Notes: generated from the letters alone by a model not told the origin. 64,000 bases of DNA from Halomonas alkalisoli (GCF_021412585.1 NZ_JAKCMI010000044.1:264978-328977); one strand, 5' to 3'; counted from the first letter of the stretch, positions 32,101 through 40,519 are shown. Program-made: numbers and translations.

Positions 32101-32871
32101 TCAGTTGAGGTAGGTTCCCCCATTGACGTGCACAGTCTGGCCAGTCATGAAACGGCCATCCGGTCCGCACAGCATCTGCACGACCCCGGCAATCTCCGCG
32201 GCCGTACCACGACGCCCTAGCAGTGGCTTATGTATCGCATGATGCTTGGGCTTGGCGGCCACGGTGGAGGTGTCGCGTTTTGTCTCCACCATGCCTGGAG
32301 ATACCAGGTTGGCGGTGACACCGTAGTCGGCCAGGTCCCAGGCCAGTGCCTTTGTGAGCCCCATCAGCCCGGCCTTGCCGGTGACTACATGAACCCTGTC
32401 GCTGCCACCGGAGCTGCCTGTCATGCCGCCGATGTTGACAATGGCGCCTGCGCTGCTCTTGATCAGGTGCGGAGTGGCCGCCCTGGCGCACAGGAAGGCG
32501 CCGTCGAGGATGATGGCCAGGATCTCCTTCCAGTCCTCCAAGCTCACGGTCTGCAGCTTGGCTTCCCGTCTCACCGCGGCATTGTTGACCAGGATGTCCA
32601 GGCCCCCAAATGTCTCGATTGCGCAACCGATCAGGCGCTCGACATCGCTTTCGTTGGTGACGTCGGCCAGGCAGCCGACTGCCTGGCCGCCGCTGTCATG
32701 AATCTCCTGGACGACCTGCTCGACCTGCTCACGGCTAGAGCGGGCGTTGACCACGACGGCGGCGCCCTCTGCAGCCAGGCGGACGGCAATGGCTTTCCCG
32801 ATGTTCCTGGCGCTGCCGGTGACAATGGCAACGCGACCTTCCAGGGGGCGTTGTCCAGTTGACTGTGTCAT
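32101..32871 (-). CDS. SDR-family protein lacking the usual catalytic Ser and Tyr
   Basis: 256-residue Rossmann protein: NAD(P) loop TGSARNIG (18-25), NNAA (96-99), C-terminal GQTVHVNGGTYL. In the active site, the YxxxK Tyr position is V162 (HVVTGKAG with K166) and the Ser strand reads IVNIGGMTG, so Gly replaces Ser at 148/149. It is therefore unlikely to be an ordinary alcohol dehydrogenase. His161 next to the missing Tyr may substitute. It has its own AT-rich operator upstream and shares the regulon with TTT system 2. Confidence 0.85.
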   Translation of the reverse strand: MTQSTGQRPLEGRVAIVTGSARNIGKAIAVRLAAEGAAVVVNARSSREQVEQVVQEIHDSGGQAVGCLADVTNESDVERLIGCAIETFGGLDILVNNAAVRREAKLQTVSLEDWKEILAIILDGAFLCARAATPHLIKSSAGAIVNIGGMTGSSGGSDRVHVVTGKAGLMGLTKALAWDLADYGVTANLVSPGMVETKRDTSTVAAKPKHHAIHKPLLGRRGTAAEIAGVVQMLCGPDGRFMTGQTVHVNGGTYLN

Positions 32872-32973
32872 TTTCTTCTCCTGGGTTGCGTAGGGGCCGC
32901 ACGCGGTCTTGTGCAGGCGGCGGGATGGCGGGGGAGGTTCGACGGGGCGCAGGCCTCATTTGCCTCTCGCTTA

Positions 32974-32992
32974 ATTTTATATATTATATAAC
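32974..32992. promoter_or_regulatory. AT-rich operator, site 6 of 6, before the SDR gene
   Basis: ATTTTATATATTATATAAC in the 312-base gap between the SDR gene and the rightward AbrB-family gene, positioned about 105 bases before the SDR start. The rest of the gap shows no convincing gene. Confidence 0.55.
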
Positions 32993-33211
32993 TTTAAGAA
33001 TGCAAGCCTTGGATTGACCACTTGCGCCGAAGGGGCGCGAAGGTGGCATGGGGCAGAGGCCTGATGGCTTCGAGGGCCGGCCGCTGCCTGTGTGGCGGGG
33101 TGAGGTCAATCAAGCAGCTCAAAGGGTTGCGACTGGAAAGGGTGAAAACCTTGGATACTCAATGGCTTCCAAATGCAAATCTGAATGCCTCGGCTTCCGG
33201 TGGGCGTTGAC

Positions 33212-34261
33212 ATGGGAAACCTGCAGAGAGGATGGCTGCGCACGCTTGGCATCGGGGGGATTGGAGGTGCGCTCTTCATGGTGCTGGGGCTGCCGGTGCC
33301 CTGGTTGCTCGGGGCCTTGTTTGCGGGCATCGTAGCCATGTTCCTGGGCGTGTGCTGGGAATCCCCGTGGCATGGACGGGCTCTCGGGCAGGTGCTGGTC
33401 GGCAGTACCCTTGGCTTTGCCTTTACTCAGGACGTGCTGGCGCAAGTGGTCGCCATGGCGGGCCCGATACTGCTGGGTGCCAGCCTTTCCATACTTTCGG
33501 GACTGGTGACGGCGGTTGTACTGAGGAGGACGCTGGTTGGCGACTGGGCAACGGCTTACTTCGCGTCGATGCCGGCAGGGCTTGCCGAGATGTCTCTGCT
33601 GGGCGCGCGTCATGGTGGCAATCCTGTGATCATCATTACCTGCCATGTGCTGCGTGTGGTGAGTATCGTCTGTCTCGTCCCCCTGGGCTTCGTCCTCTTA
33701 TATGGCGGCGATTGGCAGGATATGACCATCGTTCGGCCCAATGGTGTCTCCCACCCCGGGTGGCTGCCCATCACCGTTGCAGGGGCCGTGCTGGTTGCCC
33801 TACTGTTCCAGCGCCTGCGCATCCCCAATGCACTGATTCTGGGCAGTATCTGTTTTGGTGCCAGCGTGCAGCTGATGGACATTCCGCTGCCGGCGATTCC
33901 CGAGGCATTGTTTGCCTTCGGGCAGGTGCTGCTGGGAGCCACCCTGGCCATGGAGTTTACCCGTGAGCGCATGTCGGCCCTGCAGACATATGCCTTACCG
34001 GCGGTCAGTGTCACGGCACTATTGATGTCGATGAGCCTGACAATTGCCCTGTATCTGAGCTGGCTATTCGATCTGGATGGGATCACATCGGTGATTGCCA
34101 TGTCACCTGCCGGGTCGGTGGAAATGGCGGTCACCGCGGTATCGCTAGGTGCCGAATTCCAGCTGGTTATTGCCTTTCACCTTGCCAGGGTATTCATGAT
34201 CAACGGCTTGATGGGGCCGATTTTTAGCGTCGTGCATTATTGGATCGCGCGGCGTGATTGA
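33212..34261 (+). CDS. AbrB-family membrane protein (PF05145), copy 2
   Basis: 349 residues from the ATG at 33212 (after ggtggg; an in-frame ATG at 33185 is possible). Same two-repeat layout as the copy at 17817: LGLPVPWLLGALFAGIVAMF, ASMPAGLAEMSLLGARHGGN, LGATLAMEFTRERM and MSPAGSVEMAVTAVSLGAEF. About ten spans. Function unknown; having one copy by each TTT operon suggests they handle related solutes. Confidence 0.83.
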   Translation: MGNLQRGWLRTLGIGGIGGALFMVLGLPVPWLLGALFAGIVAMFLGVCWESPWHGRALGQVLVGSTLGFAFTQDVLAQVVAMAGPILLGASLSILSGLVTAVVLRRTLVGDWATAYFASMPAGLAEMSLLGARHGGNPVIIITCHVLRVVSIVCLVPLGFVLLYGGDWQDMTIVRPNGVSHPGWLPITVAGAVLVALLFQRLRIPNALILGSICFGASVQLMDIPLPAIPEALFAFGQVLLGATLAMEFTRERMSALQTYALPAVSVTALLMSMSLTIALYLSWLFDLDGITSVIAMSPAGSVEMAVTAVSLGAEFQLVIAFHLARVFMINGLMGPIFSVVHYWIARRD

Positions 34262-34372
34262 GGCGCTGAGAGGGGGCGGGGGCGTGCAAGCGAGCGGTGT
34301 GGCCCGCGGCAATGAGGCCGTCATCGACACCCGAAACTATTGCGAAAAGATTGGAAATGAGAGGGTAACGGG

Positions 34373-35770
34373 ATGTATGCGGGTATGGATTTTGGCACTT
34401 CAAGCTGTGCCGTCGCCATTTGGCATCATGACGCACCCGAGTTGATTCCATTGGAGGATCACGGCACGCACATGCTTTCGGCCTTGCATTCGAGCAAGGG
34501 AGCCCTTCCCGTCCCCCATTTTGACCGGCAGGAAGTGCTGAGCGGGATAGGGGAAGCTGCCGATCGGCAGCGGGCCGAGGCAATTCAACGCGGGCTGATG
34601 CGTCGAGAGATGGCCGAGCGGGTCAGGCGACAGCAGGGTGATAATGCACCGCTGTACTTCGACCCCGACATCGTCTTCGGTCAGGCGGCATTGGCCAATT
34701 ACCTGTTCGATCCCCAGCATGGGTTCTATGCGAAGTCACCGAAGTCGTTCCTGGGCGCCGACCTGCAAGGCCGGCACCTGGGCCTATTCACCGAGATCAT
34801 CACGCGCCTGATGGCGCATATCAAGCAGCGGGCCGAGGTGTCTGCCGGGCAACCCCTCGACCGGGTCGTGGTGGGGCGCCCCGTCAATTTTCACGGTACC
34901 CGTGGGGAGCGGGGTAACCGGCAAGCCGTGCAGATTCTGGAGCAGGCCGCCACCGCGGCAGGCTTCGTCGAGACCGCCTTTCTCTACGAGCCGATAGCGG
35001 CGGCACTGGACTATGAGCGCACCCTGGAGAGGGATCGGATCGTCCTGGTGCTCGATGCCGGGGCCGGCACCACCGATTGCTCGATGATAAAGGTCGGCCC
35101 CAGCTACCGTCATCTCCGGGACCGGGCGTCGAGTTTGCTCGGCTCTTCCGGTACCCGTATCGGCGGTATCGATTTCGATATCAAGCTGGCGATGAATGCC
35201 TTGATGCCCAGTTTCGGCAAGGACGTGCTTCTCAACAATGGCCTGCCGTTCCCTAACCACTTTCTGTGGGATGCCCTGACGGTTAACGATATCAATGCCC
35301 AGGCGCGGTTCTATGCCAAGACGACGCCGCTCGAGCTGCAGGGGTATTGCAATATCTGCGCGGACAAGCAGAAGGTTGGGCGTCTGATCCGGTTGCGCGA
35401 AGAGCGTCTCAGCCATAGCGTGGTGCGTCACGCGGAACTGGCCAAGATCGCCCTGTCCGAGGCGGAGGGGGTCACCAGCCACCTGAGTGATATCGAGCGG
35501 GACTTGTCAGTGGCTGTCACCCGCAGTCAGCTGCGCGATGCGGTCGAGCTCGAACTCAGGAAGTTTGTCTCCTTGATGCGCGAAGTGGTGACTCAAGCGG
35601 GTGTTCGCCCCGATACTATCTATGTGACAGGTGGGACGGCCAAGTCACCCGTTGTGGCGGAGATGATCCGTCTCCATTTCGGAGGAACGGAGGTGGTCAC
35701 TGGGGACTTTTTTGGTAGTGTGACATCCGGGTTGGCCACTTGGTCGCACCGGATGTTTGGCAAGGGGTAG
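34373..35770 (+). CDS. yegD: Hsp70-family chaperone-like protein YegD
   Basis: 465-residue actin-fold ATPase, about the length of E. coli YegD, with no DnaK-type substrate domain. Phosphate loops: MDFGTSSCAVAI near the N terminus, VLDAGAGTTDCSMIKVG (about 226-242), and the adenosine motif VTGGTAKSPVV near 423. YEPIAAALDYE is the Hsp70-like connect region. Ribosome site gagagggtaacggg. Cytoplasmic; exact client unknown. It is followed three bases later by a small gene likely made with it. Confidence 0.9.
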   Translation: MYAGMDFGTSSCAVAIWHHDAPELIPLEDHGTHMLSALHSSKGALPVPHFDRQEVLSGIGEAADRQRAEAIQRGLMRREMAERVRRQQGDNAPLYFDPDIVFGQAALANYLFDPQHGFYAKSPKSFLGADLQGRHLGLFTEIITRLMAHIKQRAEVSAGQPLDRVVVGRPVNFHGTRGERGNRQAVQILEQAATAAGFVETAFLYEPIAAALDYERTLERDRIVLVLDAGAGTTDCSMIKVGPSYRHLRDRASSLLGSSGTRIGGIDFDIKLAMNALMPSFGKDVLLNNGLPFPNHFLWDALTVNDINAQARFYAKTTPLELQGYCNICADKQKVGRLIRLREERLSHSVVRHAELAKIALSEAEGVTSHLSDIERDLSVAVTRSQLRDAVELELRKFVSLMREVVTQAGVRPDTIYVTGGTAKSPVVAEMIRLHFGGTEVVTGDFFGSVTSGLATWSHRMFGKG

Positions 35771-35772
35771 GC

Positions 35773-36180
35773 ATGGCAAGCTTGGATGATTTTCTGGAGG
35801 AGATGCAGGCTCAGGTCAGCCTGTCGGCGGCGGAGCGGCGTCGTCTGGCCGCGTTGTGGCCCGACGCCGAGCGTGCTGCCCGGGTTTGCCTTGCGAGGAT
35901 GCCGGGTATCGGGGTGCTCTCCTTTTCACGTCGCGCCAAGGCCTTTCTTTTCGTCAGCCGGGCGCTCGATGATTATGTGGAAAAGGGAGAGTTGGATCAG
36001 GAGCAGGCGCAACTGGCACTGACGATCATGCGATTACAAAGCCGACGCTTTCGAAAAGCTGAGTCGATGTTTTCTGCTCGTGCATCTAGGTTCAGCCAGA
36101 ATGAGTTGGCGTCCTTGCCCGAAACAGCACGGATTTTTCTGAAGGCCATGTGGCGCCATGATGGTCATCGCAGTGACTAG
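35773..36180 (+). CDS. Hypothetical helical protein downstream of yegD
   Basis: 135 residues, predominantly helical and basic (SFSRRAKAFLFVSRALDDYV, LTIMRLQSRRFRKAESMFS). No family recognised. Starts two bases after the yegD stop, so the two are probably co-expressed. The TAG stop codon lies in the CTAG duplicated at the insertion site of the MITE-like element; before that insertion the stop would also have been TAG, so the protein is unlikely to be altered. Confidence 0.68.
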   Translation: MASLDDFLEEMQAQVSLSAAERRRLAALWPDAERAARVCLARMPGIGVLSFSRRAKAFLFVSRALDDYVEKGELDQEQAQLALTIMRLQSRRFRKAESMFSARASRFSQNELASLPETARIFLKAMWRHDGHRSD

Positions 36181-36340
36181 GAGCCTGTCGGACTTAACGC
36201 TGATCTACTGCGAGATCCGGTCTTTCGGCCAATTTCATTCGATCTGATTCGTTAAATAGCGGGCTATTCACCTCATCAGATCGATAAACTTGTCTCGAAA
36301 TCCAAATCTCTCGTGACGATTGGTCAAATCCGACAGACTC
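36181..36340. mobile_element. 160-bp MITE-like element with terminal inverted repeats and CTAG duplication
   Basis: The ends GAGCCTGTCGGACTT (36181-36195) and, inverted, GAGTCTGTCGGATTT (36326-36340) match at 13 of 15 positions. CTAG directly flanks both sides (36177-36180 and 36341-36344), as in a 4-base target duplication of the IS5-like type. Inside, TCGATCTGAT (36239-36248) pairs with ATCAGATCGA (36275-36284) around a small palindrome, so the core folds into a hairpin. No coding potential, hence non-autonomous. Confidence 0.8.
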
Positions 36341-36447
36341 CTAGGTGACCGTTATGATTCCCTACGACGATCACTTGCAAGCTTGCCCGGCATGCTCGAT
36401 ACCCAAGAGGTTATGCCTTGGAGGCGCCAGCAGCTGATCTACCGGGT

Positions 36448-36645
36448 CATCGCCTGGAGTTGATGTACGTCGTGCTGACCTGGGTCTTCGCTTCCTGGAG
36501 CCTGCCGCTGATCATCATGGCGATCACCCCCTTCTCGCTGATCGGGGCGCTGCTCTCCTGGCTGGAGCATGGCCGGGAGCGGTGGGCAGGGCGATACGCG
36601 CCACCCGTGACGACAAACGAGGAGAGTCCACATGGAAGTCGATGA
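36448..36645 (+). pseudogene. Fragment of an RND efflux permease
   Basis: The stretch LELMYVVLTWVFASWSLPLI then IMAITPFSLIGALL matches a well-conserved transmembrane segment of RND pumps (the region before the C-terminal helices). No proper start or upstream pump sequence exists, and after about 40 residues the similarity ends (EHGRERWAGRYAPPV). It overlaps the amidase start. Same strand and order as the truncated adaptor at 10850, suggesting both are remains of one efflux operon. Confidence 0.65.
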
Positions 36646-38140
36646 GTACCGCCGTCATGACGGCCTGGGTCTGGCGGCGCTGATTCGCAGCGGTGAAGTG
36701 AGCCAGGGTGAGGTCTTCGAGGCGGCCTGTGCTGGCATCGAGGCCGACAACCCCAGCCTGGCGGCAGTGGTTCGCACCCGCTTCGAGCGGGCCCGGGCCG
36801 AGGGCCAGCAGGTTGACCCCGCGGCACCCTTTGCCGGGGTGCCGACCCTGGCCAAGGATCTGCTGATGGCGCTGGAAGGCGAGCCGCTGGCCTTCGGCAG
36901 TGCGTCTCTTGCCGACTGGAAAGCCCCGGTGGATTCGACCCTGGTCACCCGCCTGCGCGAGGCGGGTCTCTCCATCCTCGGTCAGACCGCCACGCCGGAG
37001 CTGGGGCTGATGGGCATCACCGAGCCGCGGGCCTTTCCCCATCCGCGCAATCCCTGGAATGCGGCACATTCCCCCGGTGGCTCCAGCGGCGGGGCGGCAG
37101 CGTCCGTGGCCGCTGGGCTGGTGCCGCTGGCCATGGCCGGCGACGGCGGCGGGTCGATTCGCATCCCCGCCAGCTACTGCGGCTTGTTTGGCCTCAAGCC
37201 TTCCCGGGGCAGGGTGCCGCTGGGCCCGATGCATGCCGAAGTGTGGCAGGGGGCGGTGGTGGAGCATGCCGTGACCTGCAGCGTGCGAGATAGCGCGGCG
37301 TTGCTCGATGCCACCAACGGCATGGACGAGGGTGCCCCCTATCCGGTGAGGCGCGAACAGGGCTTCCTGGCGGCACTGGCGCGGCCACCGGGGCCGCTGC
37401 GGGTGGCGGTCTCGCTGGGTGAGCCGCTGGGCAAGCCGATGGGTACCGTACTCGATCCCCAGGTGCGCCTGGCAGTGGAAGAGGCGGCCCGAACCCTCGA
37501 AGGGCTTGGGCATCACGTCGAGTGGGTGGAGCCGCCGGTGGATGGCGAGCGGCTGGCCGATAGCTACCTGACGCTCTACCTGGGCCATCTCACCGCCGAT
37601 CTGGCCTGGATCAGCCAGCAGACCGACGTCGCCGTTTCCCGGCTCGACATCGAGCCATCGACCCGGGCCATCGCTCGGCTCGGCAGCTGCCTGCCGGTGC
37701 GGGACTATGAGCTGGCCAAGCGCTACTGGAACGAGGCGGCTCGCGCCATGGGCGACTTTCATCGGCGCTACGACATGCTGCTGATGCCGGTGGCCGCCGC
37801 GCCGGCGCCACGCCTGGGCGAGCTCTACCCGCCACCGGCCCGGGAGCGGCTGATGTCGCTGCTGGCGATTCCCGGCATCGCCAGGCTGGCGCTCAAGGCG
37901 GGTATGCTCAAGCGCCTGGCGCGAGACGCCTTGGCCCGCACCCCCTTCACCCAGCTGGCCAACCTCACCGGCCAGCCGGCCATGTCGCTGCCGCTGCATG
38001 TCACCCCGGCTGGCTTGCCGGTGGGGGTGCAAGTGATTGGTGCCATGGGTGACGAGCGACGGCTGCTGGCGCTGGCGGCCCAGGTCGAGGCCGAGGTGCA
38101 ATGGCAACGGCACCTGCCCAGGCCGCTCGAAGGCAGGTAG
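36632..38140 (+). CDS. Amidase-signature-family hydrolase
   Basis: 502 residues with Lys75 in PTLAKDL, cis-Ser in PGGSSGGAAAS (about 151) and nucleophile Ser175 in GDGGGSIRIPAS. It is more like stand-alone aliphatic/6-aminohexanoate-cyclic-dimer-type amidases than the AtzE-like copy at 27249, and has no small partner gene. High local GC and codon bias like the core genes that follow. Substrate unknown. Ribosome site gaggag. Confidence 0.9.
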   Translation: MEVDEYRRHDGLGLAALIRSGEVSQGEVFEAACAGIEADNPSLAAVVRTRFERARAEGQQVDPAAPFAGVPTLAKDLLMALEGEPLAFGSASLADWKAPVDSTLVTRLREAGLSILGQTATPELGLMGITEPRAFPHPRNPWNAAHSPGGSSGGAAASVAAGLVPLAMAGDGGGSIRIPASYCGLFGLKPSRGRVPLGPMHAEVWQGAVVEHAVTCSVRDSAALLDATNGMDEGAPYPVRREQGFLAALARPPGPLRVAVSLGEPLGKPMGTVLDPQVRLAVEEAARTLEGLGHHVEWVEPPVDGERLADSYLTLYLGHLTADLAWISQQTDVAVSRLDIEPSTRAIARLGSCLPVRDYELAKRYWNEAARAMGDFHRRYDMLLMPVAAAPAPRLGELYPPPARERLMSLLAIPGIARLALKAGMLKRLARDALARTPFTQLANLTGQPAMSLPLHVTPAGLPVGVQVIGAMGDERRLLALAAQVEAEVQWQRHLPRPLEGR

Positions 38141-38175
38141 AATGCCCGCCATATTCCGCCGTTGCCGAGCCCTGC

Positions 38176-38970
38176 ATGCCTGATCGCGTTTCTCCCTTCT
38201 CGTCGGCCGGCGATCGCCACTTCGATGGACTGGCCGAAAAGTTTGCCGGTAGCCTCTATGGTGGCCCCCGCGGTGCGCTGCGCCTGGCCCTGCTCGATCG
38301 CCTGCTGCCGGAAATGCTCCATCTCGATGACCAGCCGGTGCTCGACGTGGGTGGTGGCCTGGGTCAGCTCTCCGGCTGGTTTGCCCTGCGGGGCCATGCG
38401 GTCACCCTGGTCGAGCCGGCCGCCGACATGCTCGATCATGCCCGCCAGGCACTGGCCGGGCAGCCGATCACCTTCGTGGAGGCATCGCTGCAGGCGCTAT
38501 CGCAGCGTGCGGAGGGGCCCTGGTCGCTGATCGCCTGTCATGCGGTGCTGGAGTGGCTGCACGATCCCCGGGCGGCGCTGGCCACCCTGGCAGGACAGCT
38601 GGCGCCGGGAGGGCAGCTGTCGCTGATGGTGTTCAACCGCGATGCGCTGCGGATGTCCAACGTGGTCAAGGGCAATCTCGAGAAGGCGCTGGACGACCGC
38701 CTCGAGGGCACCGGCAAGCGCCAGCGGTTGACGCCGATCTCGCCGCTGACCCACGGCCAGATCGAGGCCTGGAGCGCCGAGAACGGCCTGGCCATCGAGG
38801 CAGTGGCGGGCATTCGTGTCTTTCACGACTACCTGCGCCACCCGCCGACCACGGAGTCCGACTGGACCCGGCTGGTGGCGCTCGAACAGCGCTACTGCCG
38901 CACGGAACCCCACTGGCGGCTGGGCCGCTACCTGCTCTATACGCTGGTTCGTACCGATACCGCCACCTGA
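38176..38970 (+). CDS. cmoM: tRNA 5-carboxymethoxyuridine methyltransferase
   Basis: 264-residue class I SAM methyltransferase. Motif I VLDVGGGLGQLSGWFALRGH, then TLVEPAADMLDHAR, and the post-motif CHAVLEWLHDP. The opening (RHFDGLAEKFAGSLYGGPRG) and C-terminal FHDYLRH and LEQRYC are typical of CmoM (formerly SmtA), which methylates the wobble uridine cmo5U in tRNAs. Start at 38176 chosen because upstream residues are unlike the family. Precedes rsmC by 15 bases. Confidence 0.88.
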   Translation: MPDRVSPFSSAGDRHFDGLAEKFAGSLYGGPRGALRLALLDRLLPEMLHLDDQPVLDVGGGLGQLSGWFALRGHAVTLVEPAADMLDHARQALAGQPITFVEASLQALSQRAEGPWSLIACHAVLEWLHDPRAALATLAGQLAPGGQLSLMVFNRDALRMSNVVKGNLEKALDDRLEGTGKRQRLTPISPLTHGQIEAWSAENGLAIEAVAGIRVFHDYLRHPPTTESDWTRLVALEQRYCRTEPHWRLGRYLLYTLVRTDTAT

Positions 38971-38985
38971 TCAAGGAGATCCTCG

Positions 38986-40014
38986 ATGCCTGCCGAGACC
39001 CCGGTCTGCCAGTTGCTCGAACGCCAGGACGCCGACTACCGAGCTTGGCTGTGGGTAGCGCCACCCCGCGACGCCTGGCTCGAGGGTGGTGAGGGTGGGG
39101 CGGGGGAGGGCAGCGTGCTCAGCGCCGACCATGCGGTGCTGCAAGCCTGGCGGGCCCGAGGCCTTGCGGCCAACTCCCCCTTCGATGCTCCGGTGTCAGC
39201 CGAGCCCCCGGGAGTGGTGCTGTTCTGGCCCAAGGCGCACGCCCTGGGTGAGTGGTGGCTGCTTTGGCTTTGCGCCAACCTGCCGGCGGGAACGCGACTG
39301 CAGCTGGTGGGGGAGAACCAGGGCGGCATCAAGCGGGTACTCAGGGTACTGGCGGCGCTGGGGCTGGGCTGTCGCAAGCGCGATAGCGCCCGGCGCTGTT
39401 CGCTGTTCGAAACGCGGCTGGACCGAGTGGGTATCGATCCGGATGTGGCCTGGTCCTCCTTCGCGGTCGAGGGGCTGACCCTGGTCAGCCACCCGGGTGT
39501 GTTCGGCCACGGCAAGCTTGATGATGGCACCAGGCTGCTGCTCGAGCAGTTGCAGGATGTGCTGCCGGAAGGCGGGGCGAAAGGGGAGGGCGAGCTACTC
39601 GATATGGGGTGCGGCGACGGGGTGCTGGCGGCCTGGCTGGCGCGGCGCGGTCACCGGGTCACGGCGGTGGACGTCAATGGCTTTGCCGTCGAGGCGACCC
39701 GGCGCACCCTGGCCGCCAACGACCTGCAGGGCGAGGCGCTGGCCGGCGATGTCTACTCGACCCTGGGCGAGCGGCGTTTCGAGGTCATCGTCAGCAATCC
39801 CCCGTTCCACCAGGAGCGCAGCATCGACTACGGCCCGGCCGGGCGCCTGATCCGCGAGGCGCCCGAGCACCTGGTGCCGGGCGGCCAGCTCATCCTGGTG
39901 GCCAACGCCTTCCTGCCCTACCCGGATCTGCTGCAGAGCGCCTTCGGCGGCTTCGAAATCCTTGCCGACGACCGGCGCTTTCGGGTCTATCGAGCGGTGA
40001 AGGCGAGGCGCTGA
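38986..40014 (+). CDS. rsmC: 16S rRNA m2G1207 methyltransferase
   Basis: 342 residues, two tandem methyltransferase-fold halves as in RsmC. The degenerate N-terminal half has LQLVGENQGGIKRV; the active half has LLDMGCGDGVLAAWLARRGH and the substrate motif SNPPFH (Asn271), followed by VPGGQLILVANAFLPY. It modifies G1207 of 16S rRNA in the 30S subunit. Ribosome site aaggag. Good length match to the family. Confidence 0.92.
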   Translation: MPAETPVCQLLERQDADYRAWLWVAPPRDAWLEGGEGGAGEGSVLSADHAVLQAWRARGLAANSPFDAPVSAEPPGVVLFWPKAHALGEWWLLWLCANLPAGTRLQLVGENQGGIKRVLRVLAALGLGCRKRDSARRCSLFETRLDRVGIDPDVAWSSFAVEGLTLVSHPGVFGHGKLDDGTRLLLEQLQDVLPEGGAKGEGELLDMGCGDGVLAAWLARRGHRVTAVDVNGFAVEATRRTLAANDLQGEALAGDVYSTLGERRFEVIVSNPPFHQERSIDYGPAGRLIREAPEHLVPGGQLILVANAFLPYPDLLQSAFGGFEILADDRRFRVYRAVKARR

Positions 40015-40038
40015 TTCTTCTGATATTCCGGCTAGCCT

Positions 40039-40293
40039 TCAGGCGACGCGTCCGTGGTGCTGGGTCGTGTCGCCGCGTCCGGCAATCAGGCCTTCGACGG
40101 AAATATCTTCATCGAGGTCGTCCCAGTGCAGCCCCTTTCCGGAATAGCTGATCCGGCACCGCTCGCGCTCCACGGGGCTGGCATGCAGCAAGCGGGGGAA
40201 CCAGGCCAAGGGCACGCCCAAGGTTCGGCCGTCGCTGAGTTCGACCCACATGGTGTGCTCGTCAAAGCTGACGGTCTTGGCGGAAATGCTCAT
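40039..40293 (-). CDS. DUF2442-domain protein
   Basis: 84 residues from the ATG at 40293. The DUF2442 core is visible: MWVELSDGRTLGVPLAWFPR, RLLHASPVERERCRIS and GKGLHWDDLDEDISVEGLIA. It overlaps the DUF4160 gene by 32 bases. Such pairs have been proposed as toxin-antitoxin-like modules; here it would be the antitoxin-type partner. Function is not established. Confidence 0.85.
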   Translation of the reverse strand: MSISAKTVSFDEHTMWVELSDGRTLGVPLAWFPRLLHASPVERERCRISYSGKGLHWDDLDEDISVEGLIAGRGDTTQHHGRVA

Positions 40294-40519
40294 TCCAGGC
40301 CCTCTCGATCTCGCTGCGATGTGCTTCCACCAGCTGCATGAGCTGTGCAAGCTGCTTTCTATTGTAGCCACAGCTGTTGGCGATGGCGATTTGTGGCATG
40401 ACCCAGATCTTGGCTTCGCCGTCTCCGCTCTCGGCATGGATATGCATGGGTTCCAGCGGGTTCCCTTCATTCGAGTAGAAGAAGAAACGAATTCCCTTGT
40501 AGCGGAATACCACGGGCAT
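40262..40519 (-). CDS. DUF4160-domain protein
   Basis: 85 residues: MPVVFRYKGIRFFFYSNEGN, PLEPMHIHAESGDGEAKIWV, then SCGYNRKQLAQLMQLVEAHR and EIERAWNEHF. The HIHAESGDGEAK box is the family hallmark. First gene of a two-gene unit with the DUF2442 gene. Candidate toxin of a small module, unproven. Confidence 0.85.
   Translation of the reverse strand: MPVVFRYKGIRFFFYSNEGNPLEPMHIHAESGDGEAKIWVMPQIAIANSCGYNRKQLAQLMQLVEAHRSEIERAWNEHFRQDRQL

Noticed and set aside
33022..33335. Short + strand ORFs between the SDR and AbrB-family genes
   Set aside because: Arg/Cys-rich composition, no ribosome sites and overlap with the AbrB-family gene.
36524..38152. 542-codon open frame on the - strand opposite the amidase gene
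   Set aside because: Low-complexity antisense composition; the + strand amidase has a complete Ser-Ser-Lys triad.
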